Shown piece by piece: positions 27,068 to 36,315 of a stretch of DNA of 37,263 bases. Position numbers and translations under genes: made by a program. Numbering within the stretch: the stretch's first letter is position 1; each line of letters starts with the position of its first letter. The stretch lies in the NCBI GenBank assembly GCA_025458665.1, contig JALOSG010000002.1, forward strand, positions 1 to 37,263, read 5' to 3'. Source of the stretch: Serpentinimonas sp. GTDB taxonomy: Bacteria > Pseudomonadota > Gammaproteobacteria > Burkholderiales > Burkholderiaceae_C. Under the pieces are notes generated by a model. That model saw only the letters and a list, made by a program, of their open reading frames with translations. It had not been told where the DNA came from and ran no database searches.

Positions 27068-29971
27068 ATGCCACACTTTCTTGAAGCGCCGCGGCCCGCC
27101 AACGAGGCCGAGCGGTTGGTGAGACTGCGTTCCTACGCGGTACTGGATACCCCTGCCGAGGAAGCCTACGACGACTTCACAGCGCTGGCCAGCCAGTTGC
27201 TGAAGGCGCCCATTGCCCTCATTTCCCTGGTGGACGAAGAACGCCAGTGGTTCAAGAGCCGGGTGGGACTGGATGTGGAGGAGACCCCGCGCAGGTTTTC
27301 TTTTTGTGCCCACGCCACGCTCCAGAACGACATATTCGTCGTCGAGGACGCCCATGCCGACGTCCGATTTGCCGGCAACCCGCTGGTTCTGGGAGACCCA
27401 CACATCCGCTTCTACGCAGGCTGCCCGCTGGTCTCGCCAGATGGTTTGGCCATCGGTACCCTGTGCGTGATCGATCACCAGCCCCGCCAGCTGACCGAGG
27501 AAGACGCCGTCACCCTGCGGCGGCTGGGGCGCCAGTTGTGCAGTTTGCTGGAACTGCGGCGCACTACCGCCGAGCACGCTGAATCGCAACGCTTGCTCAT
27601 GCAGCGCACCGCCGAGCTCAAGCGCCTGGCGCTGGTGGCAGAGCGGACCCACAACGTGGTCATCCTGGCAGACCCCGGCGGCCGCATTACCTGGGTGAAT
27701 GCTGCGTTCGAGCGGGTCACGGGTTACACCAGCCAGGAGGCCATAGGCCGCAAACCGGGGCAGTTGCTGCAGTTCCAGAACAGCTCGCCGGAGGCACGCA
27801 AGGAGCTCGGCTTGGCGGTGAAAGAGCGCCGGCGTGCCAAAGTGCAGATCCTCAATCGAGGCAAGCAAGGCAACATCTACTGGATGGATGTGGATTTGCA
27901 GCCCCTGTACGACGATGACGGAGAGTTCGCCGGCTTTGTGGCCATAGAGACCCAGATCACCGAGCTGGTGAAACACCAGGAGCATCTGGATGCTCTGATC
28001 GAAGCGGTGCCTGTGGGCCTCATCATCCACGATGGCCAGTTGCAGGTGCGGCGTTTCAACAGTGCCGCGCACCACATCCTGGGCGGGCAAGCCATGGAGC
28101 CAGGCGGTAACTTGCAGCCCTACCTGAACAAGCTGTTGCAGCAGGTGGCGCAACAGGGCGTGGGCAGCGAGAAGCAGCTGGTCAATCTGAAGAATGCATC
28201 GGGCGAGTCGCGCTGGCTGGGTGTGCGTGTAGCGACGCTGCCCAACACCCCGGGTTCGCCGCACGACATGATTGTTGCCCTGACCGACCAGACCGACCAG
28301 ATCCTGGCGGGCAACTACATGGAGCTGGCGGCTCAGACCGCCGACCTGGGGCACTGGACGTGGTACGTGCAGGACGACATGGTCGAGCTGCCCCAGAGCT
28401 GGGCCCGGCTGCTGCAACTGGAGTCCCGGCGCATTGCCAGCAGCCAGTTTGTGCATCCCGACGACCAGCCCCTGTGCCGACGCACCGTGTCCGATGTGTT
28501 GCGAGGCCTGCAGACCACGTTCAAGTTCGAGGCCCGCCTGCGTACTGGTGATGGCCGGTGGCGCTGGGTGCTGTGCGGTGGTGCCGTGACCGAGCGCAGC
28601 AGCGAGGGCCTGGCTACCCGGTTCGCCGGCATCTTTCTCGACATCGATCCGCAGAAAAAGCTGGAGCAGGCCTTGCTGGTGGCGGCCACTACCGACCCAC
28701 TCACCGGCCTGCCCAATCGCGTGGTCATGCACGACCGTCTGCGGCAGGCGCTGCATGCGGCACAGCGGCACGGTTACTACTGCGCGTTGCTCTACCTGGA
28801 CCTGGACCATTTCAAGCGCATCAACGACAGCTACGGCCATACGGCCGGGGACGAGTTGCTCAAGCGTGCCGCTGCGCTGTTGCTGGACCAGTTGCGTGAG
28901 GAGGACACCTTGTCGCGCATGGGCGGTGACGAAATGATGGTGCTGCTGCCACAACTGGGGACCGATATGAAGGCGGCCCAGAGGCAGGCGCACCGGGTGG
29001 CCAGCAAGCTCATGGCTGCGCTGGAGTCACCGCTGGAGTTCGACGGCAAGTCGGTGGTGGTGGGCGCCAGTGTGGGGGTAACGCTGTTTCCCAAGCAGCC
29101 CGATGAGACTGCCGAAGACCTGATCCGCGAGGCGGACACGGCCATGTACAGCGCCAAGGACGAGAACCGGGGCACGGTGCGTTTCTATGAACCCTCCATG
29201 CGCCTGGCCGCCACGCACCGCCTGCAACTGGACCACGACCTGCGCCAGGCGATGGAGGAGCGCTCCTTTGAGCTGTACATGCAGGGCAAATGGTCACCAG
29301 ACCGAAGGCTGCTCGGTGGCGAGCTGCTGCTGAGGTGGAAGCATCCGGTACGGGGCTGGGTCTCGCCGGCGGAGTTCATTCCGGTGGCCGAAGAGTCCGA
29401 ACTGATCCAGCACATCGGCAGGTACGTGCTGGAAGAGGCCATGCACATAGCCCAGACCGTTCGCCAGAGGGCGCCCGACTTTGTGGTGGCCGTCAACATC
29501 AGCCCCAAGCAGTTCCGGCGCGAGGAATTTGTGCGCGACCTGCACGCCCTGGTGGTGGGTTCCGGGCTACCGCCCGAGGCGCTGATGCTGGAGATCACCG
29601 AGGGTGTGCTGCTGCAGGAACAGCTGGCCCGGCGCGTGGTCTTGTTGAGTGAAGAGGGCTACCGCTTTTCGCTGGATGACTTTGGTACCGGCTACTCCAG
29701 CCTGGCCTACCTCAAGCGCCTGCCGGTGCACGAACTCAAGATCGACCGCGCTTTTGTGCGCGACATAGAAACCGATCCCGAGGATGCCGCCTTGGTGCAG
29801 GCCATCCTGGCGATTGCCGAGCGGTTCGGCATCCACACGGTGGCCGAGGGGATAGAGACGTCCGCGCAGCTGGACTTCCTGGCCCACCATGGCTGTGGCG
29901 CTGTCCAGGGTTTCTTGCTGGACAAGCCCCGGCCCTGGCGCCAGTTCGTACAGGAATTCCTCGGACCCTGA
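27068..29971 (+). CDS. GAF-PAS-GGDEF-EAL protein (putative cyclic-di-GMP metabolism)
   Basis: N-terminal GAF; PAS 'ADPGGRITWVNAAFERVTGYTSQEAIGRKPGQLL'; GGDEF-domain 'YLDLDHFKRINDSYGH...MGGDEMMV'; EAL-domain 'GGELLLRWKHP', 'VAVNISPKQF', 'LDDFGTGYSSLAYLKRLPVHELKIDRAFV', 'VAEGIET'. Confidence 0.95.
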   Translation: MPHFLEAPRPANEAERLVRLRSYAVLDTPAEEAYDDFTALASQLLKAPIALISLVDEERQWFKSRVGLDVEETPRRFSFCAHATLQNDIFVVEDAHADVRFAGNPLVLGDPHIRFYAGCPLVSPDGLAIGTLCVIDHQPRQLTEEDAVTLRRLGRQLCSLLELRRTTAEHAESQRLLMQRTAELKRLALVAERTHNVVILADPGGRITWVNAAFERVTGYTSQEAIGRKPGQLLQFQNSSPEARKELGLAVKERRRAKVQILNRGKQGNIYWMDVDLQPLYDDDGEFAGFVAIETQITELVKHQEHLDALIEAVPVGLIIHDGQLQVRRFNSAAHHILGGQAMEPGGNLQPYLNKLLQQVAQQGVGSEKQLVNLKNASGESRWLGVRVATLPNTPGSPHDMIVALTDQTDQILAGNYMELAAQTADLGHWTWYVQDDMVELPQSWARLLQLESRRIASSQFVHPDDQPLCRRTVSDVLRGLQTTFKFEARLRTGDGRWRWVLCGGAVTERSSEGLATRFAGIFLDIDPQKKLEQALLVAATTDPLTGLPNRVVMHDRLRQALHAAQRHGYYCALLYLDLDHFKRINDSYGHTAGDELLKRAAALLLDQLREEDTLSRMGGDEMMVLLPQLGTDMKAAQRQAHRVASKLMAALESPLEFDGKSVVVGASVGVTLFPKQPDETAEDLIREADTAMYSAKDENRGTVRFYEPSMRLAATHRLQLDHDLRQAMEERSFELYMQGKWSPDRRLLGGELLLRWKHPVRGWVSPAEFIPVAEESELIQHIGRYVLEEAMHIAQTVRQRAPDFVVAVNISPKQFRREEFVRDLHALVVGSGLPPEALMLEITEGVLLQEQLARRVVLLSEEGYRFSLDDFGTGYSSLAYLKRLPVHELKIDRAFVRDIETDPEDAALVQAILAIAERFGIHTVAEGIETSAQLDFLAHHGCGAVQGFLLDKPRPWRQFVQEFLGP

Positions 29972-30024
29972 TCGGCTCCCTTGACGCCTGTGCGCCGCTG
30001 CGCCGCCGGGAAGAACGTGGCGGA

Positions 30025-30303
30025 TCACTCGCCGGACTGCATGTCCATGACAAACACCATGCCCAACGCCCCCACGGAAGCGGTGCGCCCATTGACGGTG
30101 GTGTAGGACGCAACGCCCAGCGGGTGGTAGGTGGAGGTAAACGCGGCCAGCGCCCCCAGCCCCAGTGCCCCTGCCACCGGGCTGCGCTCGGCAATGGCTG
30201 CCTTGATCTTTTCGCGATGCTGGTCGGGAGAGGGATTGAGCAGAAACGCCACGCCGATGACAGCGGCGGTGACAACAGCGGAGACAACAGTGGCCTTGGT
30301 CAT
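30025..30303 (-). CDS. Small membrane/exported protein (DUF4359-like by memory)
   Basis: 92 aa with N-terminal hydrophobic segment 'VVSAVVTAAVIGVAFLLNPSPDQHREKI' and 'SYTTVNGRTASVGALGMVFVMD'. Confidence 0.6.
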   Translation of the reverse strand: MTKATVVSAVVTAAVIGVAFLLNPSPDQHREKIKAAIAERSPVAGALGLGALAAFTSTYHPLGVASYTTVNGRTASVGALGMVFVMDMQSGE

Positions 30304-30385
30304 GGTGGTTTCCGTGCAATGGCAGTGAATGTCAGGGTACCATGCCTGGCGCCATGGTCAGAAGGCACACTGTAGCCACCCCCCG

Positions 30386-32590
30386 ATGAATTCTCTTGAG
30401 CCGACCCACCCGGGTTTGCAGATGGCGGTGAGGCTGGGCTGCCGCTACCCCCGCACGCTGCTGGCCGTCTGGCTGTTGCTGGCTGCCTTGTGCGTCGGGG
30501 TGGTGCTGCGTTTGGCAGGGGCCGCCTACGGTACCGACATCGAGCGCCACGACGGATCGGACTCGGTGCGTGCCAACGCCCTGATTGCTGCCCATTTCCC
30601 TCCGGCGGCCCTTGCGGTGCCCGGTTCTGCAGCGCAATCCACCGAAGTGCTGGTGTTCCATTCCGACACGCTCACGGTGGACGACCCCGCCTACGCTGCG
30701 GCCGCCATGGCGGTGGCCGAACGCCTGCAGGCCCTGGGCCCCGGTGTGGTTGCGGGCGGACGCAGCTATTTCCTGAGCGGTGATGCCGACCTGGTCTCTG
30801 CCGACCGGCACACCACGCTGGTGCCGCTGGTGCTGATAGATCCGCCCACCCAGGTGCGTGTGCTGCGTGATGCGGTGGTTGCGGCGGTGCAGGGCAGCGG
30901 CGTTTCTGTCACGCCAGTGGGCCCAGCCAGCGTGGGGCTGGCCTACCGCGAGTTGGCCGACAGCGACCTGCGCGCCGAACTGCGCATTGGTGTGCCAGCG
31001 GCCGTGGTGGTGTTGCTGCTGGTGTTTGGCAGCGTGGTGGCGGCCGCCGTTCCCTTGCTGGTAGCAACCGTGTCCATTGCGGTGGCGCTGGCCCTTACGG
31101 CGCTGTGGGGTCAGTTCACTCCGGTGTACTTTCTGGTGGTGAACATGGTGCTCATGATGGGCCTGGCCGTGGGCATTGACTACGCGCTGTTTGTGCTGGT
31201 GCGTTACCGGGAGGAACGCCAGGCCGGCGCCAGCGTGGTGCAAGCGGTGGAGCGCAGCGGCGCCAGCGCCGGTCATGCGGTGGTGTTTTCCGGGGCTACG
31301 GTGGTGGTGGCGCTGGTGGGCTTGCTGCTGGTACCCACCAATGTGTTCCGTGGTCTGGCCGCGGGCGCCATTGCCGTGGTGCTGGTGGCTGTACTGGCCT
31401 CTCTCACACTCCTGCCTGCACTGCTGTGCCTGCTGGGGGACCGTGTGGATGTGCTGCGCCTGCCGTTGCCACGTCTCTTTCGTGGTGACGGCAGCGCCGA
31501 TCCTGCCCGTGGCCTGTCGGCACGCGCTGCACAGGCTGCGGTGCGCCGCCCGTGGGCCACACTCACCGTGTGCACCGCCTTGTTGCTGGCCCTGGCGGCG
31601 CCCGCCCTGCACATGCGGCTGGGCTTTGCCGGCATAGACACCTTGCCCGCACAACTCGATTTGCGCCAGGCGTTCGAGCGGCTGCAGCAGGACTTCCGCT
31701 ACGGGCTGGTGGCCGAGGCCGTGGTGGTGGTGGAGAGCACATCGTCCAGCACACCGTCCAGCGAGGTGGACCAGGCTCTGGGTCGCCTGCGGACTGCACT
31801 GGGAGAGGATGCCGCGTTCGTGGCCGAATCGGCCCGCGAGCAACAAAGCGCTGACGGGCGCGTCCGGGTGCTGACCATTCCCATGCTGGGCGACGCGGAG
31901 GGCGAGCCCACGCTGCAGGCCATCTCGCGGTTGCGCAACGCCCTGGTGCCAGCCGCGTTCGAGGGTACGCCGGCCGAGGTCATGGTGACCGGTACCAGCG
32001 CGGGCTATCTCGATTTTTTCGAGCTGATCCGGCGCTTTGCTCCATGGGTCATGGGCCTGGTGCTGGGCCTGAGCTTTGTGCTGCTGGCATGGGCCTTCCG
32101 CTCCGTGGTCGTCCCGCTGAAGGCAGCTGTACTCAATCTGCTGTCGGTGGGTGCGGCTTACGGCGTGCTGGTGCTGGTCTTCCAGCATGGCGTGGGCGCT
32201 GGCGCGCTGGGCCTGCAGCAGGTGCCCATCATCGAGGCGTGGATACCGCTCTTCCTGTTCACGGTGCTGTACGGCCTGTCCATGGACTACCACGTCTTCC
32301 TCCTCAGCCGGGTGCGCGAGCATTACGACGCCAGTGGTGACAACACCCTTGCCGTGGTGCAGGCAGTGGGCAGTACGGCCGGTGTGATCAGCGGGGCCGC
32401 TCTCATCATGGTGGCCGTATTTGCAGGCTTCGCCGCTGGTGAACTGGTCATGTTCCAGCAGATAGGCTTTGGGCTGGCTGTGGCGGTGCTGCTGGACGCC
32501 ACCGTGGTGCGGCTGTTGCTGGTACCCGCCCTCATGACGGTGCTGGGTGAGCGCAACTGGTACGCACCCAGATGGCTGCAGCGGCGCTAG
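30386..32590 (+). CDS. MMPL/RND-family transporter
   Basis: Two sets of TM clusters; 'GLAVGIDYALFVLVRYREER', 'TVLYGLSMDYHVFLLSRVREHY', 'LLDATVVRLLLVPALMTVLGERNWYAPRWL'. Confidence 0.93.
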   Translation: MNSLEPTHPGLQMAVRLGCRYPRTLLAVWLLLAALCVGVVLRLAGAAYGTDIERHDGSDSVRANALIAAHFPPAALAVPGSAAQSTEVLVFHSDTLTVDDPAYAAAAMAVAERLQALGPGVVAGGRSYFLSGDADLVSADRHTTLVPLVLIDPPTQVRVLRDAVVAAVQGSGVSVTPVGPASVGLAYRELADSDLRAELRIGVPAAVVVLLLVFGSVVAAAVPLLVATVSIAVALALTALWGQFTPVYFLVVNMVLMMGLAVGIDYALFVLVRYREERQAGASVVQAVERSGASAGHAVVFSGATVVVALVGLLLVPTNVFRGLAAGAIAVVLVAVLASLTLLPALLCLLGDRVDVLRLPLPRLFRGDGSADPARGLSARAAQAAVRRPWATLTVCTALLLALAAPALHMRLGFAGIDTLPAQLDLRQAFERLQQDFRYGLVAEAVVVVESTSSSTPSSEVDQALGRLRTALGEDAAFVAESAREQQSADGRVRVLTIPMLGDAEGEPTLQAISRLRNALVPAAFEGTPAEVMVTGTSAGYLDFFELIRRFAPWVMGLVLGLSFVLLAWAFRSVVVPLKAAVLNLLSVGAAYGVLVLVFQHGVGAGALGLQQVPIIEAWIPLFLFTVLYGLSMDYHVFLLSRVREHYDASGDNTLAVVQAVGSTAGVISGAALIMVAVFAGFAAGELVMFQQIGFGLAVAVLLDATVVRLLLVPALMTVLGERNWYAPRWLQRR

Positions 32591-32602
32591 CGTGTCTCCG
32601 GT

Positions 32603-32619
32603 ATTAAGTCGGCGTTAAT
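32603..32619. promoter_or_regulatory. Inverted repeat ATTAA-N7-TTAAT between MMPL and hemolysin-family genes
   Basis: Perfect 5-bp AT-rich arms in a GC-rich gap. Confidence 0.3.
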
Positions 32620-32679
32620 CGTCCAGGCCCACGATGGCACTCCTGACAACCACCGGACGACCCGGTGCAAGGAGTGTGA

Positions 32680-33324
32680 ATGCCACAGACGCTGCTGAAA
32701 GCGACCGAGCCCGCCAATGCCCAGATACGGCACTACGGCCCCGGCGACCCGGAAAGAGCCCGGGTGGAGGGATTTATCCGGCGCATCTACGCCGAGCGGT
32801 TCCAGGCCCAGGTGAAGGAGTTTGCCCCGGTGCTGGTGGGGCTGCACGACCGCGAGGGTACCCTGCTGGCCGCCGCTGGCTACCGCGCGGCAGATGCTGG
32901 CCCCCTGTTTCTGGAGCGCTACCTGAACCAGCCGGTTGAGCAAATGCTGCGCGGCCCAGCCGCCACCCCGGAGCAGCGCCAAGGCATTGTGGAGGTGGGC
33001 CACCTGGCCTCCGACCGCGCTGGAGAGGGCCGCCGCCTCATCCTGTTGCTGGGCCCGCTGCTGGCCGCGGCTGGGTTCGAGTGGGTGGTGAGCACATTGA
33101 CGCAGGAGTTGCGCCATCTGTTTGTGCGCATGGGCGTGGCCCCGCTGGCGCTGGGCTACGCCGACCCGGCTTTGCTGGGCCATGCCGCGACCGACTGGGG
33201 CTGCTACTACGACCACCAGCCCGTGGTGCTGGCTGGGCAGATTCCGGTCGCTCTGAAAGCTTTGAACCGGCGTGGCGAACTGCAGGCCGGGCTGCGGGTT
33301 GAACTCGATGGGGTAGTGACATGA
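32680..33324 (+). CDS. Thermostable hemolysin family protein (GNAT-like appearance)
   Basis: 'RVEGFIRRIYAERFQAQVKEFAPVLVGL', 'FLERYLNQPVEQML', 'GIVEVGHLAS', 'LFVRMGVAPLALG'; SD-like GGAG before ATG. Confidence 0.8.
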   Translation: MPQTLLKATEPANAQIRHYGPGDPERARVEGFIRRIYAERFQAQVKEFAPVLVGLHDREGTLLAAAGYRAADAGPLFLERYLNQPVEQMLRGPAATPEQRQGIVEVGHLASDRAGEGRRLILLLGPLLAAAGFEWVVSTLTQELRHLFVRMGVAPLALGYADPALLGHAATDWGCYYDHQPVVLAGQIPVALKALNRRGELQAGLRVELDGVVT

Positions 33325-34868
33325 ACGCCGTCATCACCTCCGCGCAGCGTGACTGGAACCCGGCGCAATGGCAAGCCAGCGTGGCCGCCGCAGCCGCGCT
33401 GCTGCAGGACGGGGGCACCCGTGTGCTGGCCACCGTGATGGACAACACGGCGGCGTTTCTGGCGCTGGACGAAGCAGCCCTGCAACTGGGGCTGGTGCAT
33501 GTACCGTTGCCGCTGTTCTTCAGCCCCGAGCAGACCCAGCACGCCCTGACAGCAGCGGGGGTAGACACCCTGTGCGTGCCACCCGCCCTGGCCACCGGCT
33601 GGCCCGGGCTGGACTGGGCACCTGCGGTGGTGGCCGATGAGCCGCTGTGCATGGCAGGCCTGTCCGCAGGGCCACAGAAGGGCAGCGCGGAAGCGGCTGC
33701 GCCCTGCCAGCCCGGTACGGTCAAGGTGACCTTCACGTCGGGTACCACTGGCACGCCCAAAGGCGTGTGCCTGAGTGCCCAGAACCTGGAGGCCGTGGTG
33801 GCTGGCCTGGTGCAGGCCATGGCGCCGCTGGGTATCACGCGGCATCTGAGCGCGTTGCCCTACGCGGTACTGCTGGAGAACGTGGCGGGCGCCATGGCCG
33901 CGCGCCGCCAGGGCGCCACCGTGGTGAGCCTGCCGCTGGCCGATGTGGGGCTGGTGGGGTCCTCCGAATTCCACCCCGAGCGGCTGGATGCGGCGGTGCG
34001 CCGCTCCCAGCCCGAAAGCCTGATTCTGCTGCCGCAGATGCTCAAGGCGTGGTGCGCCTACCTGCTGGCCGCCGGGCAGATGGCGCCGCCCTCGTTGAAG
34101 TTTGTGGCGGTAGGCGGTGCGCCCGTGGGCCGGCATTGGCTGGAGCGCGCCCGCAGGCTGGGTATTCCGGCCTACGAGGGCTACGGCCTGTCGGAAGGGG
34201 CTTCCGTACAGACGCTGAACCTGCCCGGTGCCTGCCGCGATGGCAGTGTGGGGCGGGTGCTGCCCCAGCGCGAGGTACGGGTGGCCGCCGATGGCGAGAT
34301 CGAGGTGCGTGGCAGCCTGTTCCTGGGCTACCTGGGCCAGCCGCCTCTGGGGCAGGGGCCCACCGGGACAGGCTGGTGGCCCACTGGGGACATCGGCCAG
34401 CTCGACGCGGACGGCTACCTCACGATCCAGGGGCGCAAGAAGCACGTGCTCATCACCGGCTTTGGCCGCAACGTAAGCCCCGAGTGGGTGGAGACTGCCC
34501 TGCAGCAGGAGCCTGTGCTGCCACAGGTGGTGGTGGTAGGCGACGGTGAGGCGCGGCTGGGCGCGGTGGTCTGGGCGCCCTTGGCTGCCGGTGGACCGGC
34601 CCAGCGCCGCGCCTTGCGGGCACAGATCCAGGCGGCGGTGGACCGTGTCAACGCCACCCTGCCCGACTACGCCCGCGTGACACGCTGGGTCCAGGCCGAC
34701 CCGGCCTTGCGCAGCGGCTTCTTCACGCCCAATGGCCGCCCGCTGCGTCCCCGCATCGAATCGTTTTTCCGTGCCTTGCACGCCAAGTCCCCGGTCGGGT
34801 GCGAAGCAGCCACCGACACCCCTACCGACACGGAAACCCAGCACCCTCCCACGAAAGCCACACCATGA
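33321..34868 (+). CDS. AMP-binding acyl-adenylate/acyl-CoA ligase
   Basis: 'VTFTSGTTGTPKGV', 'YEGYGLSEG', 'PTGDIGQLDADGYLTIQGRKKHVLITGFGRNVSPEWVE'; 4-nt overlap with the upstream ORF. Confidence 0.92.
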   Translation: MNAVITSAQRDWNPAQWQASVAAAAALLQDGGTRVLATVMDNTAAFLALDEAALQLGLVHVPLPLFFSPEQTQHALTAAGVDTLCVPPALATGWPGLDWAPAVVADEPLCMAGLSAGPQKGSAEAAAPCQPGTVKVTFTSGTTGTPKGVCLSAQNLEAVVAGLVQAMAPLGITRHLSALPYAVLLENVAGAMAARRQGATVVSLPLADVGLVGSSEFHPERLDAAVRRSQPESLILLPQMLKAWCAYLLAAGQMAPPSLKFVAVGGAPVGRHWLERARRLGIPAYEGYGLSEGASVQTLNLPGACRDGSVGRVLPQREVRVAADGEIEVRGSLFLGYLGQPPLGQGPTGTGWWPTGDIGQLDADGYLTIQGRKKHVLITGFGRNVSPEWVETALQQEPVLPQVVVVGDGEARLGAVVWAPLAAGGPAQRRALRAQIQAAVDRVNATLPDYARVTRWVQADPALRSGFFTPNGRPLRPRIESFFRALHAKSPVGCEAATDTPTDTETQHPPTKATP

Positions 34869-35551
34869 ATTTCCATACCCAACTGCTTCACGATACGCAG
34901 GCCCAGCGCCAGCAACTGCTCGGCACCCCCATCATCCAGGGTGCGCTGGCCGGCCAGGTGTCTCTGCCCAGCTACCTGGCCTTCCTGCAGGAGGCCTACC
35001 ACCACGTGCGCCACACGGTGCCGCTGCTGGCCGCCATGAAGGCCCACCTGCCACCTCAGCACCGCTGGCTGGAACCCGCGCTGGACGAATACATCGAGGA
35101 AGAAGCCGGCCACGACGAGTGGATACTGAACGACATCGCTGCGGCGGGCGGTGACGCCGAGGCCGTGCGGCATGGCGCGCCTGGTGTGGCCACCGAGGTC
35201 ATGGTGGCCTACGCCTACGACACCGTGCAGCGCGGCAACCCGCTGGGCTTCTTTGGCATGGTGCACGTGCTCGAGGGCACCAGTGTGTCGCTGGCGCTCA
35301 TGGCCGCCGATGCCATCCAGCAGCCGCTGGCCCTGCCCGATGCTGCCTTCACCTACCTGCGCTCGCACGGCACCCTGGACCAGGAGCACACCGCGCACTT
35401 TGAGGCGCTGATGGCGCAGATCGAAGCGCCCCAGGACCAGCAGGCTATCGTGCATGCCGCCCAGGTGTTCTACCGTCTGTATGGCGATGTGTTCCGTGGG
35501 CTGCCGCTGCCCCAGACGGTGGTGCATGCCGCCGAGGAGATGGCCGCATGA
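34865..35551 (+). CDS. TenA/PqqC-fold, heme-oxygenase-like diiron protein (iron-containing redox enzyme family)
   Basis: All-helical pattern with 'LQEAYHHVRHT', 'EEEAGHDEW', 'VLEGTS', 'LDQEHTAHFEAL'. Confidence 0.82.
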   Translation: MNFHTQLLHDTQAQRQQLLGTPIIQGALAGQVSLPSYLAFLQEAYHHVRHTVPLLAAMKAHLPPQHRWLEPALDEYIEEEAGHDEWILNDIAAAGGDAEAVRHGAPGVATEVMVAYAYDTVQRGNPLGFFGMVHVLEGTSVSLALMAADAIQQPLALPDAAFTYLRSHGTLDQEHTAHFEALMAQIEAPQDQQAIVHAAQVFYRLYGDVFRGLPLPQTVVHAAEEMAA

Positions 35552-36315
35552 AGCTCGCCGAGGCTCGCGTGCTCCTGACGGGAGCCAGTGGTGGCATAGG
35601 CACCGCCATGGCCGAGGCGTTGCAGCACCAAGGTGCCCATGTGCTCGGCGTGAGTCGCTCCGGGCAGACCGGGAGCATGGCGTGGGCCCACGCCGACCTG
35701 GCGCACCCCGACGGCGTGCGTTCCGTGGCGCACGCTGCCCAGCGCTGGGGCGCCAACGTCGTGGTGCACGCGGCAGGCCTGCCTGCCTTCGGGCCACTGG
35801 TGGGGACAACGCCTGCATTGGCTGCAGAACTGCTGCAGACCAACCTGTGGGCACCCATGGCCCTGACCCACGCTTTGCTGCCCCATCTGCTGGCGCAGCC
35901 CCAGGCCCGACTGGTGTTTGTGGGCTCCGCGCTGGGCCGCATTGGTGTCCCGGGCTACAGCGTCTACGGCGCCAGCAAGGCGGGGCTGCACAGCTTTGCC
36001 GAAGCGCTGCGCCGCGAACTGCTGGGCACCACCACCCAGGTCCAGATGCTGGCGCCACGCGCCACCCGTACCGCCTTCAATGGTGCGGCGGCACAGCACT
36101 TTGCCACCGCCACTGGCAGCGCCAGCGACTCCCCGGAGCGCGTGGCGCAGGAACTCATCGCGCTGCTCGAAAGCGGCGCTGCCGAGCGATTCATCGGCTG
36201 GCCCGAAAAGGCTCTGGTGCGCCTCAATGGCGCGCTGGGCCCCTGGCTCGATGGAGGATTCAGCCAGCACCGCAAGGTGCTGTTTCCCGCCCCTATGAAA
36301 GGAACCACCCCATGA
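35548..36315 (+). CDS. Short-chain dehydrogenase/reductase
   Basis: 'VLLTGASGGIGTAMAEAL', 'VVHAAG', catalytic 'YSVYGASKAGLHSFAEALRREL'; ATGA overlap with the upstream gene. Confidence 0.93.
   Translation: MKLAEARVLLTGASGGIGTAMAEALQHQGAHVLGVSRSGQTGSMAWAHADLAHPDGVRSVAHAAQRWGANVVVHAAGLPAFGPLVGTTPALAAELLQTNLWAPMALTHALLPHLLAQPQARLVFVGSALGRIGVPGYSVYGASKAGLHSFAEALRRELLGTTTQVQMLAPRATRTAFNGAAAQHFATATGSASDSPERVAQELIALLESGAAERFIGWPEKALVRLNGALGPWLDGGFSQHRKVLFPAPMKGTTP

Noticed and set aside
26686-27084. 132-aa plus-strand ORF upstream of the GGDEF-EAL gene
   Set aside because: Compositionally implausible, crosses the AT-rich intergenic patch and overlaps the start region of the real gene.
27047-28993. 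648-aa minus-strand ORF opposite the GAF/PAS/GGDEF/EAL gene
   Set aside because: Antisense open frame, no supported domain.
30332-32323. 663-aa minus-strand ORF antisense to the MMPL transporter
   Set aside because: Low-complexity His/Gln-rich translation; the plus-strand MMPL signature is unambiguous.
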